Assembly: GCA_011525915.1 (NCBI GenBank) | Contig: WYBM01000068.1 | Location: forward strand, 1 to 64,000 | Length of the DNA: 64,000 nt | Direction: 5' to 3' | DNA from: Ardenticatenaceae bacterium | GTDB lineage: Bacteria > Chloroflexota > Anaerolineae > Promineifilales > Promineifilaceae | Shown here: positions 1 through 9,510 of the stretch, piece by piece | Numbering within the stretch: the first letter of the stretch is position 1 | Layout of the letters: each line of letters opens with the position of its first letter | Notes under the pieces: model-generated | What the model was told of the DNA's origin: nothing | What the model saw: the letters and a program-made list of their open reading frames with translations, nothing else | The model's database searches: none | Program-made: the position numbers and the translations under genes

Positions 1-2
1 CC

Positions 3-1565
3 GGTGAGATATACCTGAGCGGGGGGGGGCTGGCCCGTGGTTACCTGGGGCGGCCGGAAGCCACGGCTGAGCGCTTTATCCCCAACCCGTACAGCCGGGA
101 AGCGGGCGGGCGCCTCTACAAAACAGGCGACCTGGCCCGTTACCTGCCAGACGGCCGTCTGCAGTTCTTAGGGCGCATGGACTACCAGGTGAAAATCCGT
201 GGCTACCGCATTGAGTTGGGTGAGGTAGAAAGTGTCCTGCGCCAGCACCCGAGTGTGGCCGAAGCCCTGGTGCTGGCCCGTGAAGACACGCCCAACCAGA
301 AACGGCTGGTTGCTTACCTGGTGTTCCACGATGAGCCAGCAGGGCCGACGGTGAGTGAATTACGCCAGTACATGAGCAGCAAACTGCCGGAGTACATGCT
401 GCCGGCGGCCTTTGTCATTCTGGATGCCTTCCCTCTGACGCCAAACGGAAAAGTGAACCGCCAGGCGCTGCCTGCCCCGGATAATACACGCCAGAAGGGG
501 GCACTCGATTATGTGGCCCCGCGCGATACGGTTGAATTGCAGCTCACGCAAATATGGGAAGAGATGTTAAATGTGCATCCCATTGGCATTCATGACAACT
601 TCTTCGCTTTAGGTGGTCATTCTCTGCTGGCTATGCGCCTGGTAACGCGCATCCAGCACGTCTTCCAAAAGAATTTGCCGCTGGTGACGCTGTTCCAAAG
701 TGCCACCGTTGAAGCGCTGGCCACCCTGATTCGCCAGGGCGTAGCATCTGTCGCTTATTCATCGCTGGTTCCGCTGCAGCCTGAAGGGGCAGAGCCGTCT
801 TTCTTCTGTGTGCACCCCATAGGTGGTTATGTTTTCTGCTACCTGGAGTTGGCCCGGACTTTAGGTCAGCAACGGCCGTTTTACGGTTTACAGGCCGCCG
901 GACTAGACGGCCGTCAGGCTCCCCTGACCACCATTCCGCAGATGGCCGCTCATTACCTGCAGGCGCTGCAGACAGCACAACCGGAAGGGCCCTATTACTT
1001 GGGCGGCTGGTCAATGGGCGGCATCGTGGCTTATGAGATGGCACAGCAGCTGCAGGCCGCAGGCCATGAAGTGGCCCTGCTGACCCTCTTTGACACGCAC
1101 GTTCCCAACAGGCTAAAGCGGTTTCAGCCGATGAATGATACCAACGTGCTGCTGGCCCTCATGCGTGACCTGGCGATCATGGCCGGGCATGATGTCAGCG
1201 CGTCTATGGCCGATCTTCAGCAACTGAATGAGGAAGACCCGGTTGAGCATATTTTGGCGCGGGCCAAAATGGCGAATATCCTCCCCGAGGGGATGGATGC
1301 CCCCCAATTACGGGCCCACCTGGACGTTTACAAAGCAAATCGCCATGCCTTCTATCACTACAAACCACGTCGGTATGACGGCCGTGTCATTCTATTCCAG
1401 GCCACGGAGACACAAGGCAACATGCGGCCGTTAAATGGTTGGGGTAAATTGACCCGTGACAACCTGACAACGTATACACTGGCCGGCGATCACTACAGCA
1501 TTATGAAGGCCCCCCTGGTACAAGAGCTCGCCGGGCGTTTACATGAACATCTTACTAGGAAGTAG
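3..1565 (+). CDS. Non-ribosomal peptide synthetase, C-terminal part (A-T-TE), 5' end outside window
   Basis: The frame is open from the first base, so the gene starts upstream; 520 residues are visible. The order is the end of an adenylation domain (A6-A8 motifs GEIYLSGGGLARGYL, YKTGDLARYLPDG and KIRGYRIELGE), a peptidyl carrier domain with the phosphopantetheine serine in DNFFALGGHSLLAM (about residue 206 of the visible part), and a type I thioesterase. The thioesterase has the nucleophile in GGWSMGG (Ser codon 1011-1013) and a C-terminal His in GDHYSI (codon 1491-1493). This is therefore the last module of an assembly line: it activates and loads the final amino acid and then releases the peptide by hydrolysis or cyclisation. 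Substrate specificity cannot be read because the core A3-A5 pocket is outside the window. An ATG at 177 is internal and is not the start. The gene leads a co-directional exporter operon. Confidence 0.95.
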   Translation, partial: GEIYLSGGGLARGYLGRPEATAERFIPNPYSREAGGRLYKTGDLARYLPDGRLQFLGRMDYQVKIRGYRIELGEVESVLRQHPSVAEALVLAREDTPNQKRLVAYLVFHDEPAGPTVSELRQYMSSKLPEYMLPAAFVILDAFPLTPNGKVNRQALPAPDNTRQKGALDYVAPRDTVELQLTQIWEEMLNVHPIGIHDNFFALGGHSLLAMRLVTRIQHVFQKNLPLVTLFQSATVEALATLIRQGVASVAYSSLVPLQPEGAEPSFFCVHPIGGYVFCYLELARTLGQQRPFYGLQAAGLDGRQAPLTTIPQMAAHYLQALQTAQPEGPYYLGGWSMGGIVAYEMAQQLQAAGHEVALLTLFDTHVPNRLKRFQPMNDTNVLLALMRDLAIMAGHDVSASMADLQQLNEEDPVEHILARAKMANILPEGMDAPQLRAHLDVYKANRHAFYHYKPRRYDGRVILFQATETQGNMRPLNGWGKLTRDNLTTYTLAGDHYSIMKAPLVQELAGRLHEHLTRK

Positions 1566-1612
1566 CCGGCCATGTCTGGTCATCTGGAAATAAGGAGAGA
1601 AGCTTTATCGTA

Positions 1613-2437
1613 ATGGTCACACATAACACAGACACCTGGATCGTACATCACAAACCCAATTCCCAGGCAAAATTGCGTCTCTTTTGCTTTCCTTACGCCG
1701 GCAGCAACGCTTCCATTTACCGTACCTGGGCCAGCCACCTGCCGGCAGACGTCGACGTCTGCCCCATACAATTGCCCGGGCGAGGTAGTCGCTTTAAGGA
1801 ACCCCCTTTTACCCACCTGTCCCCCCTGATACAAACATTAATCAGGGTTTTGACACCTTACCTGGATATTCCTTTTGCCTTCTTCGGGCACAGCATGGGG
1901 GCACTTATCAGCTTTGAACTGGCCCGCGAATGCCGCCGCCGTCATATCACTGGCCTGCAGCATTTATTCGTCTCTGGCCGCGGCGCGCCCCATTTACCAG
2001 ACCCCAACCCCCATTTGGCGCAACTGCCAGATACCGAATTCATTGAGAAGCTGCGCCATTATAAGGGCACACCTGAAAATGTTCTGCAAAGTGAAGAGTT
2101 GATGGCCCTTTTTTTTCCTATTTTACGGGCCGATTTTGCCGTTTGTGAAACCTACGTCTATTGGGAAGGTGCACCCTTAAGCTGCCCCATAACCGCCTTT
2201 GGTGGGTTCCAAGACCAGACAGTGCGTACAGACACTGTGCTTGCCTGGCGTCGACAGACAGAAACTATCTTTAAACATTACCTTTTCCCCGGGGATCACT
2301 TCTTTTTGCATAGCAACCAGGAAGCTCTCTGGCAAAGCCTGGCGCAAGAATTGGAACAGGTTATCCATACGTTGGTCGCCTGGCCCAATCCCGACAGTTA
2401 CAAGGAGAGAGACGATGCGTGGTCACGTCCAAATTGA
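1613..2437 (+). CDS. Type II thioesterase (GrsT/RifR family)
   Basis: This 274-residue alpha/beta hydrolase has the family hallmarks: LFCFPYAGSNASIYRTW near the N-terminus, QLPGRGSRFKEPPF, the nucleophile elbow FFGHSMGAL, and the C-terminal His in GDHFFLH. Stand-alone thioesterases of this family remove wrong or stalled acyl groups from carrier domains of NRPS/PKS lines, which fits its place 47 bases after the NRPS stop. ATG 1613 is preceded by a clear AAGGAGA site near 1591. The end overlaps the start of the ABC ATPase by 23 bases, which suggests translational coupling. Confidence in family is high; the peptide it serves is unknown. Confidence 0.93.
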   Translation: MVTHNTDTWIVHHKPNSQAKLRLFCFPYAGSNASIYRTWASHLPADVDVCPIQLPGRGSRFKEPPFTHLSPLIQTLIRVLTPYLDIPFAFFGHSMGALISFELARECRRRHITGLQHLFVSGRGAPHLPDPNPHLAQLPDTEFIEKLRHYKGTPENVLQSEELMALFFPILRADFAVCETYVYWEGAPLSCPITAFGGFQDQTVRTDTVLAWRRQTETIFKHYLFPGDHFFLHSNQEALWQSLAQELEQVIHTLVAWPNPDSYKERDDAWSRPN

Positions 2438-3419
2438 AGGCTTAACCAAATATTACGATGTGAAGGAGCGCAAAGGGCTTTTTAAATCCCATAAAAAGCA
2501 AATTGTGGCCTTACAAGAGGTTTCTTTGGAGATTAAACCTGGGGAAATCTTTGGCTTGTTAGGGCCCAACGGCGCCGGAAAAACAACGCTGATCAAGTGC
2601 CTGACGACATTATTGATTCCCACCCACGGGACGGCTCATATCAACGGCTACCATCTTGGTAAAAGCGACAAACAAATACGCAAGAGCATTGGCTGTATGC
2701 TGATGGGCGAACGGGGTTTATATTGGAAGCTTACCGGCCGTGAAAACCTTTTATTCTTTGGCGCCCTCTATCGGTTGAATGCGGTGGAGCGGGAGCGACG
2801 GGCCGAAGAATTGATCACTCGCTTAAATCTAGCGGGTATTGCTGACCGCGCCGTTGAAACCTATTCATCGGGGCAAAAGATGAAGCTGGCGTTTGCCAAA
2901 GCATTACTTAACGATGCCCCGCTGCTCATCTTGGATGAGCCAACAAACGCCCTGGATTTCCCCACCGCCAGGGAATTACAGGCGTTGGTGCGTGAGATGA
3001 AACGTGAAGGCAAGACCGTGATTTACACCACCCATATCATGGCGGAAGCAGAGCTGTTGTGCGAGCGGGTGGCCATCATTGATCATGGGCAGGTGCTGGC
3101 GCTTGGCCCGGTTCCCGAGTTAAAAGCTTCGTTACAGAAAGAAGAGATCCTGGAAGTTGAAGGGTTGATTCCGGCCGAGGCCGTGGCCGCTTGCCGGCAT
3201 GTGCGGGGTGTTACCCAGACAGCATCTACAGTGGTCGAGGGTGAAACCAGGCTCACGTTAGTCACGGAGGATGCCCGCACCACCTTGCCCCATCTCATTC
3301 GCATATTAACGTCTCACAACACAACCATTTACCAGATAAAACAAAAGGAAACGACATTGGAAGATGTATTCATTGCCCACACTGGGCGCACCCTGGCCGA
3401 AGATACGAGGATACGATGA
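2415..3419 (+). CDS. ABC transporter ATP-binding protein (DrrA-like exporter subunit)
   Basis: This is a 334-residue nucleotide-binding subunit with Walker A GPNGAGKTT, signature YSSGQKMKLAFAKAL (variant of LSGGQ), Walker B LLILDEPT, and the H-loop in TTHIMAEA. A C-terminal extension of about 90 residues after the ATPase core is typical of DrrA/NatA-type subunits that pair with ABC-2 permeases. An upstream in-frame ATG at 2199 lies well inside the thioesterase gene; ATG 2415 has AAGGAGAG just upstream and is the better start. It overlaps the next gene by 4 bases (ATGA). With the two following permeases it probably exports the peptide or gives self-resistance. Confidence 0.93.
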   Translation: MRGHVQIEGLTKYYDVKERKGLFKSHKKQIVALQEVSLEIKPGEIFGLLGPNGAGKTTLIKCLTTLLIPTHGTAHINGYHLGKSDKQIRKSIGCMLMGERGLYWKLTGRENLLFFGALYRLNAVERERRAEELITRLNLAGIADRAVETYSSGQKMKLAFAKALLNDAPLLILDEPTNALDFPTARELQALVREMKREGKTVIYTTHIMAEAELLCERVAIIDHGQVLALGPVPELKASLQKEEILEVEGLIPAEAVAACRHVRGVTQTASTVVEGETRLTLVTEDARTTLPHLIRILTSHNTTIYQIKQKETTLEDVFIAHTGRTLAEDTRIR

Positions 3420-4267
3420 TAAAAGCGCTGACTCTTGACGTTTCGGCTGATTTAGCGGCCGCTGTGGCTGAAGTTCGTTTGCGCCTCATAAACATGAGCC
3501 GCTACCCAGGCCAGCTCATTTTAGAGATATTTTTGCCGATCCTTTTTGCGGCGATGCCTATTTTTCTGAGCCGGGCGGTGCCCAATAGTGACACGGCCGT
3601 TAACTTTCAGATAAACACGGGCACCACCAACTACGTGGCTTATCTTCTGATTGGTTCCACCGCTTACATTATTGTCACCCGGGCCTTTTGGGACGTGGCC
3701 CGCTGGCTGCGCTTTGAGCAGCAGGTGGGGACGCTGGAAGCCATTTTTATGACGCCAACCAACACACTGGTGCTGGCCAGCGGCGTTTCTGTATACAGTG
3801 CCTTGCGGAGTGTGGTTTCCGGCCTTATTGCCTATTTGTTGGGGTGCCTTGTTTTCCGTGTCAACCCTTTTCAAGGAGACGTCTTCCTGGCTATCTTATT
3901 TCTTTTGGTTGGTTTGCCCGCCATGTATGGCCTGGCCTTCATGTTTGGTGCGTTGATCATTCAGATAAAGGAGATGAATGCCTTACTGTCACTGACACAG
4001 TGGAGCATTGCTTTTTTGATGGGGGTATACTATCCGCTGAGTATGTTACCCGCCTTTTTTGGTAACATCGCCTTGTTGCTGCCAATGACCTGGTTGGTAA
4101 ATGGGGTGCGTTCAGCCATACTAGGGGTTGGCTTTTTTCTGGGAACCTGGTATTACGATCTTTTGGTGCTGCTGATGTTTTCTCTGCTGCTGCCTCTGTT
4201 GGGCATCTGGGTTTTCCAGCGTGTCGAGCGCAACACACGCCGACAGCAAGGAATAGGACAATATTAA
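3416..4267 (+). CDS. ABC-2 type transporter permease, first subunit
   Basis: This 283-residue hydrophobic protein has about six predicted membrane segments: near residues 30-50, 75-95, 115-140, 150-175, 185-210 and 235-260. An ABC-2 family stretch reads FEQQVGTLEAIFMTP. It starts within the ATPase stop codon (ATGA overlap), so the two subunits are probably made in equal amounts. The adjacent homologous permease (4269) suggests a heterodimeric channel. It has no signal peptide beyond the first membrane helix. The substrate is inferred from the operon to be the NRPS product. Confidence 0.9.
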   Translation: MIKALTLDVSADLAAAVAEVRLRLINMSRYPGQLILEIFLPILFAAMPIFLSRAVPNSDTAVNFQINTGTTNYVAYLLIGSTAYIIVTRAFWDVARWLRFEQQVGTLEAIFMTPTNTLVLASGVSVYSALRSVVSGLIAYLLGCLVFRVNPFQGDVFLAILFLLVGLPAMYGLAFMFGALIIQIKEMNALLSLTQWSIAFLMGVYYPLSMLPAFFGNIALLLPMTWLVNGVRSAILGVGFFLGTWYYDLLVLLMFSLLLPLLGIWVFQRVERNTRRQQGIGQY

Positions 4268-4268
4268 C

Positions 4269-5159
4269 ATGGATAACAGCGTGCTCACCTCAGAGCCTAC
4301 AAGCAGAACCAGGGAACCGGCATTACCCGCCCTACGGGCATGGGTAGACATGTTTGGGGTGATGATACGGAAAGAGTTTGTCATTAAAACCCGTTACCCT
4401 GTTGAGTTGGTGGCCGGGTTCGCCCAAACGTTTGTGATGATAGCCATCTTCACGCTGGCAACGCTGGCATTTACCAGTGGAGATGATGCGTCAACGGCCG
4501 TGCCGGGCTTAAACATTTACAGTGTGGTCATTTATGGTTTCATTCCCTTCATCTTCCTGACAGAAACATTGTGGGGCATCGGCTTCAACATTCGCCGCGA
4601 ACAAATGCAAGGGACATTGGAAAGCGTCTTTCTCAGCCCCGCTTCACAGGCAGCTAACCTCATCTCGCGGGTGGTGATTATGCTGGCCTGGACAGGACTG
4701 CTCTCCATCCTGGCTGTCATCCTCATGCGTTTCCTTACCAGAGAAATCCCTTATGCCAATCTGCCGCTGGCCTTGTTTATCTTAGGGATGACACTGTCAG
4801 GCACTTTTGGCGTTGGCTTTGCGTTTGCGGCCGTGACACTGTACATTAAACAGACAGCCGAAACCCTGGTGAACTTTTTCCAGTTTGCCTTTATGATTTT
4901 TTGCGCCCCATTTATTCCCTTTGCTATATTGCCCGCCTGGGTGCTGGTGGTTTCCAAGTTTATTCCCCTGGCATATGGCGTCGATGCTTTTCGCTCAACC
5001 TTGATGAATTACCCACCTGGTTTTCCGGAATTGGCACCCCTCAACGTTGAGCTTGTTATTGTGACACTGTTTGGCCTATTGGCCCCCCCCCTAGGGCTGT
5101 GGCTCTACTACCGGGCGGAAGCGCACGCCAGACAAACAGGTAGTTTGGGTATCTACTAA
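4269..5159 (+). CDS. ABC-2 type transporter permease, second subunit
   Basis: This 296-residue membrane protein is related in layout to the preceding permease and shares the coupling-helix region with motif REQMQGTLESVFLSP, equivalent to EQQVGTLEAIFMTP in the neighbour. Hydrophobic segments occur near residues 50-72, 88-110, 130-150, 160-190, 205-230 and 260-280. ATG 4269 follows the previous stop by one base. The hydrophilic N-terminus of about 30 residues (TSEPTSRTREPA) would be cytoplasmic. The pair plus the DrrA-like ATPase form a complete exporter. Confidence 0.9.
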   Translation: MDNSVLTSEPTSRTREPALPALRAWVDMFGVMIRKEFVIKTRYPVELVAGFAQTFVMIAIFTLATLAFTSGDDASTAVPGLNIYSVVIYGFIPFIFLTETLWGIGFNIRREQMQGTLESVFLSPASQAANLISRVVIMLAWTGLLSILAVILMRFLTREIPYANLPLALFILGMTLSGTFGVGFAFAAVTLYIKQTAETLVNFFQFAFMIFCAPFIPFAILPAWVLVVSKFIPLAYGVDAFRSTLMNYPPGFPELAPLNVELVIVTLFGLLAPPLGLWLYYRAEAHARQTGSLGIY

Positions 5160-5175
5160 TGGGTGGAGGAACTTT

Positions 5176-5943
5176 ATGAAATGGAGCAACAATCATTCGC
5201 CTGCGTCCCCGTCTGGCGCCCTGATCAGGTTAGAACATGTCGTCAAGCGCTTTCCTGTAAGTGACAAGGAGATCACGGTGCTGCACGACATTACATTAGA
5301 AGTACACGCTGGCGAATTTGTGTCCGTCGTTGGCCCTTCCGGCAACGGTAAATCAACCCTGTTAAACATGATCACAGGCATAGATCGCCCCAGCGAAGGT
5401 ACCGTTCGTGTGGCCCATCATCCCGTCCATGAAATGAGTGAAGGTCAACTGGCCACCTGGCGCGGCCAGTATGTGGGCGTTATTTTTCAGTTCTTTCAGA
5501 TGCTGCCAGGGCTCAGCCTGCTGCACAACGTGATGCTGCCCATGGATTTTGTGCGCAAATATCCGCCTAAAACGCGCAAGGAGCGGGCCATGCATCTGTT
5601 GGATCTGGTGGATCTGGCCGATCAGGCCCACAAATTACCGGGCATGGTCTCTGGCGGGCAGCAACAACGGGCGGCTATTGCCCGGGCGCTGGCCAATGAT
5701 CCCCCGCTCATCATTGCCGACGAGCCCACAGGGAACCTGGACACCCATACGGCCGAGAAGGTTTTTTCTTTGTTTGAAGCAGCCATCACCCAGGGGAAAA
5801 CGATGTTAATGGTTACCCACAATCATGAACTGGCCGAAAGGACGCCGCGTCAGGTAGAGATAAGAGACGGCCATATTGTTAAAGATTCATTGGCAGCCGA
5901 AACGGCCGTGGCCGGAGGAAACAATGGGCGTCATTCAGCATAA
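5176..5943 (+). CDS. ABC transporter ATP-binding protein (MacB/LolD-like)
   Basis: This 255-residue ATPase has Walker A GPSGNGKST, signature SGGQQQRAAIARAL, Walker B LIIADEPTGNLD and H-loop MLMVTHNHE. The TGNLD extension and the HDITLEVHAGEFVS start are typical of the LolD/MacB/FtsE branch that partners FtsX-fold permeases, which matches the gene that follows. ATG 5176 has GGAGG near 5164. The end overlaps the next gene by 20 bases. This is a second ABC system in the same operon. The family moves lipids, lipoproteins or peptides, or drives envelope remodelling, often in response to antimicrobial peptides. Self-protection against the NRPS product is an inference. Confidence 0.92.
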   Translation: MKWSNNHSPASPSGALIRLEHVVKRFPVSDKEITVLHDITLEVHAGEFVSVVGPSGNGKSTLLNMITGIDRPSEGTVRVAHHPVHEMSEGQLATWRGQYVGVIFQFFQMLPGLSLLHNVMLPMDFVRKYPPKTRKERAMHLLDLVDLADQAHKLPGMVSGGQQQRAAIARALANDPPLIIADEPTGNLDTHTAEKVFSLFEAAITQGKTMLMVTHNHELAERTPRQVEIRDGHIVKDSLAAETAVAGGNNGRHSA

Positions 5944-8311
5944 GATTTGGCACGACTTGTGGTACCACAAAGCACGGACATTTCAGGTCGTGCTGATCAT
6001 TGCCATAGGGGCTGCGGCCATTGGTGTCATTGTGGGCGCACGTACCCTGGTTATCGCCGGTATGACCAGATTGTGGCAGGAATCTTCACCGGCCATGATT
6101 ACCATGTGGGCAAACCCGGCCGTTGATGACGATGTGCTTAACTCACTGGCCAAGGTAGAAGGGCTGGTGGGCGTAGAAGGGTATAACTACGTAGATATCG
6201 CCTGGCGTAGAAGCCCTGAAGACCGTTGGCGCCCCGCCGCCCTCATTGCCCGGGACGATTATGCAGAGCAAAGTTTCACCAAGTTAGATCTGTTAAGTGG
6301 CTCCTGGCCGCAAAGCAAGACCTTCGCCATTGGTCAGGGTGCCGGTGCTGTTTTTGGTGTTGACGAAGGGGCTCAGATTCACATTCGCATCAACGACGAC
6401 GAAGAAGTGGTCGCTATCGGCGGTGTCGTTTATGATCCCATTGCCCAGCCACCGAGTTTTGGCGGTAACGTCCAGTTTTTTACCACCCGTGAACGCCTGG
6501 GTGAGCTAACCGGTGACCAGAATTTTAACCGCATTCTGGCCCGAGCCCCCGCATTCAACCAACAAGCCGTCACGCAAACGGCCAACGCCATCAAGGAGAA
6601 GTTGGAAAAACAGGGCGTGGAAACTGGCGGTTTCCTGCCCCCGTTTGGCAGCCGTATTGCTGACCCGGAGCAACACTTTTTCCAGGCGATCATGGACGGA
6701 GTATTTCTCATTTTGGGCATTATGGCGCTGCTCTCGCTCTTTTTAGGGCTGTTTCTTGTCTACAACACAATCGAAGCCATTCTCAGCCGCCAGATCAACC
6801 AGATCGGCATTATGAAGGCCATTGGCGCCAAATCATCCCAAATATTCCTCATTTATCTGGGTAATATCTTTGCCTACAGCTTCTTTGCCTTGCTCATCGC
6901 CGTGCCCATTGGCATTATTGGCAGCTGGGGGCTTAGCGTCTTTTTATTAAACAACTTCAACGCGGACCCTGGTTCCTTTAGAATCGCCTGGCTGGCCATT
7001 GGCGCCCAGGTGGCTATTGCTCTGCTGGCACCTTTGTTGGCCTCGCTCATACCCATTTTGTCTGGGGTGCGCATCTCGGTTCGTGAGGCCATCAATACCT
7101 ATGGTCTGCAAGCCGCGCCTGGTATTTTGGGCCGGCTGCTGGTCAAAGCCACCTTCTTGCCGCGGTTAGTGGTCTTGGCCATCAGCAACACATTCCGGCA
7201 TAAGGGCCGCGTGATCCGCACCCAAATTACACTGGTATTTAGCGGCATTATCTTCATCGTGGTTATGAGCGTGCGCGACTCTACCATTTATACTTTCAGT
7301 GATGTGCTGCGCACCGTTAACCAATATAACGTTTTCCTCATTTTCCAAAACCCACAGCGAATCAGCCGGTTGGAATCACTAGCATACCCAGACGTGCGTC
7401 AGACTGAGATGTGGTACAGGGGCAGCGGCAGAATTCGCCTGAAAGACAGCGCCACTTCGGCTGACGAGCCCGCTGTTTCTATCACTGGGTTACCCAGTGA
7501 CACGCAGCTCTACGTCCCTCAAATGCGCCACGGCCGTTGGCTATTACCCGATGACCGGCAGGCGATCGTCTTAAACGAGCGTGTTGCCCAGGCAGCCGGC
7601 ATTGAAGTTGGCCAATGGGTAACCATTGATCACGGCATCGAGGGGGAAACCGCCTGGCAGGTGGTGGGGTTGTTATTTGACCCTAACAGTATCACCTCTG
7701 CCCATGTGCCCCGAGATACGCTGTTAAGGGAATTGGGCAGCGTTGATAGAGTAGACCGCATCTACATACAGACGATTTCCGGCACGGCCAATGAAGCCGC
7801 CAGTGAACAAAACTTACGGGACTATTATGAGCAATTGGGGGTTGAACTCAGCCCGGGCGGCGGCACACTGTCAGAAATAGCCGATGACGTCATGGGACAG
7901 TTTGCCATCATTGTTAACCTGATGGCCATTATGGCCATCCTCATTGGTTTGGTAGGCAGCGTCGCCTTAAGTGGGGTTTTATCCCTTAATGTCATTGACC
8001 GGCAACGAGAAATTGGCGTGATGCGGGCTATTGGTGCATCTTCGGTGGATGTGAGCCTGTTGTTCATCGGTGAAGGGGTGATTTTGGGGTGGTTAAGCTG
8101 GCTTATTGCCCTGCCGTTTACGCTGCCGCTGAGCCAATTGATGACCCAAGGCCTGGGAGCGGCCGTACAGGTTAGTATTGTGCACAGGTATACGTTGACG
8201 GGGGCGGTGGCCTGGTTGGGCATTATTACCATCTTATCAATTGCGGCCAGCTTTTTCCCGGCGCGGCGTGCCATGCAAACCAGCGTGCGTGAGAGCATTG
8301 CTTACCAATAA
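5924..8311 (+). CDS. FtsX-like (ABC3/MacB) permease, large two-repeat form
   Basis: The protein has 795 residues from ATG 5924 (GGAGG at 5915-5919); an ATG at 5876 in the same frame would overlap the ATPase more and has no good site. The layout is one N-terminal helix (KARTFQVVLIIAIGAAAIGV), a large extracytoplasmic domain, three helices around residues 260-400, a fourth helix starting a second repeat near 430, a second extracytoplasmic domain, and three C-terminal helices. The paired motifs RQINQIGIMKAIGA and RQREIGVMRAIGA are the conserved FtsX-fold stretches, one per repeat. Both halves are fused, so the protein may work as a pseudo-dimer with a dimer of the preceding ATPase. No periplasmic adaptor gene is seen. 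Confidence 0.9.
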   Translation: MGVIQHKIWHDLWYHKARTFQVVLIIAIGAAAIGVIVGARTLVIAGMTRLWQESSPAMITMWANPAVDDDVLNSLAKVEGLVGVEGYNYVDIAWRRSPEDRWRPAALIARDDYAEQSFTKLDLLSGSWPQSKTFAIGQGAGAVFGVDEGAQIHIRINDDEEVVAIGGVVYDPIAQPPSFGGNVQFFTTRERLGELTGDQNFNRILARAPAFNQQAVTQTANAIKEKLEKQGVETGGFLPPFGSRIADPEQHFFQAIMDGVFLILGIMALLSLFLGLFLVYNTIEAILSRQINQIGIMKAIGAKSSQIFLIYLGNIFAYSFFALLIAVPIGIIGSWGLSVFLLNNFNADPGSFRIAWLAIGAQVAIALLAPLLASLIPILSGVRISVREAINTYGLQAAPGILGRLLVKATFLPRLVVLAISNTFRHKGRVIRTQITLVFSGIIFIVVMSVRDSTIYTFSDVLRTVNQYNVFLIFQNPQRISRLESLAYPDVRQTEMWYRGSGRIRLKDSATSADEPAVSITGLPSDTQLYVPQMRHGRWLLPDDRQAIVLNERVAQAAGIEVGQWVTIDHGIEGETAWQVVGLLFDPNSITSAHVPRDTLLRELGSVDRVDRIYIQTISGTANEAASEQNLRDYYEQLGVELSPGGGTLSEIADDVMGQFAIIVNLMAIMAILIGLVGSVALSGVLSLNVIDRQREIGVMRAIGASSVDVSLLFIGEGVILGWLSWLIALPFTLPLSQLMTQGLGAAVQVSIVHRYTLTGAVAWLGIITILSIAASFFPARRAMQTSVRESIAYQ

Positions 8312-8335
8312 CCGGCAAAACCAGGAGAGATTTCT

Positions 8336-9391
8336 ATGAATTACGCACACATCACTGGCTGGGGAAGTTATTTGCCAGAGCAGATATTAACGAACGAGGA
8401 TATCGCCAGGACCATCGACACCACCGATGCCTGGATTCGGCAGCGAACGGGCATTGGCCAGCGGCGGATTGCTGCCAGCCGCGATACGACAACCGGTCTG
8501 GCACTGCAAGCGGCACTGCGAGCGTTGGCGGTAGCTGGTTTACCGGCGGCTGATGTTGAGTTGATCATTGTCGCTACCTCGACACCGGACTATATGTTCC
8601 CCTCTACCGCTTGCCAGGTGCAGGGTCATCTGAATGCCACACGAGCGGGCGCTTTTGATTTAAGCGCGGCTTGTTCCGGGTTTGTTTATGCGCTGCACAT
8701 GGCCACCCAGGCCGTCGCCACCGGCTCTGTCAGCAATGCGCTGGTCATTGGCGCGGAGATGATGTCCCGTGTGTTAGACTGGCAAGATCGGGAGACGTGT
8801 GTCTTATTTGGTGACGGTGCCGGAGCTGTTGTCTTGCAGGGATCGTCCCGGCCAGGGGGCGTGTTAACATCAAAGCTGCGTTCCGATGGGTTGCAAAGCG
8901 ATATTTTGTGTTTGTCGGCTGCCAATAGCAACCCCATACCTGCGCTTAGCTCTGAAAATGGGCATGCCCGCCCGGTGCAGAACACCATAAGCATGAACGG
9001 CCGTCGTGTTTTTCGCTTTGCCACGCGCGTTTTAGTGGAGTCCGTGCAGGATATATTGGCCATGGCAAACCTGACATTAGACGATATCTCCCTGATTGTA
9101 CCCCATCAGGCCAACTTTCGTATTTTGGAGAGCGCGGCGAAGCAGCTAGGTGTGTCACCGGAACTTTTCTATACAAACCTTGAAGATACAGGCAATACCT
9201 CGGCTGCCTCTATTCCAGTGGCCCTGTGCAAGGCGGTTGAAGACGGCCGTATACACTCGGGCGATCATCTGATCTTGGTGGGATTTGGCGGCGGCTTGAC
9301 CTGGGCTTATGCCTTAGTCGAATGGCAGAAAGATGTAGCCAGCATATATATACCGGCTACTTATCACGCCGCCGCCTTCGCTAGAGCTTAG
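8336..9391 (+). CDS. Beta-ketoacyl-ACP synthase III (FabH-like)
   Basis: This 351-residue thiolase-fold enzyme has all three residues of the Cys-His-Asn triad: DLSAACSGFVYAL (Cys), VPHQANFRI (His) and EDTGNTSAAS (Asn). The N-terminus GWGSYLPEQILTNEDIARTIDTTDAWI is classic FabH, and AGG AGA precedes ATG 8336. The family condenses an acyl-CoA starter with malonyl-ACP. Placed 24 bases after an exporter gene in an NRPS operon, it may make or transfer a fatty acyl or short acyl unit for the peptide, as FabH-like enzymes do in lipopeptide and hybrid pathways. It could also be the housekeeping enzyme, but no other fatty acid genes are adjacent. Confidence 0.9.
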   Translation: MNYAHITGWGSYLPEQILTNEDIARTIDTTDAWIRQRTGIGQRRIAASRDTTTGLALQAALRALAVAGLPAADVELIIVATSTPDYMFPSTACQVQGHLNATRAGAFDLSAACSGFVYALHMATQAVATGSVSNALVIGAEMMSRVLDWQDRETCVLFGDGAGAVVLQGSSRPGGVLTSKLRSDGLQSDILCLSAANSNPIPALSSENGHARPVQNTISMNGRRVFRFATRVLVESVQDILAMANLTLDDISLIVPHQANFRILESAAKQLGVSPELFYTNLEDTGNTSAASIPVALCKAVEDGRIHSGDHLILVGFGGGLTWAYALVEWQKDVASIYIPATYHAAAFARA

Positions 9392-9510
9392 AGTGTGTCC
9401 ATATTCTAAAACACGGGCTGGTCGTTGAAATCACCTAGAACAAGTGGCTGCAAGGGACGCCAATTTACCCCTGCTTGTCACTTTATCACCTTGTCACTAA
9501 ACTTCCCCCC

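Noticed and set aside
2199-2414. Upstream in-frame extension of the ABC ATPase
   Set aside because: It lies inside the type II thioesterase gene, has no ribosome site, and the protein match begins at ATG 2415.
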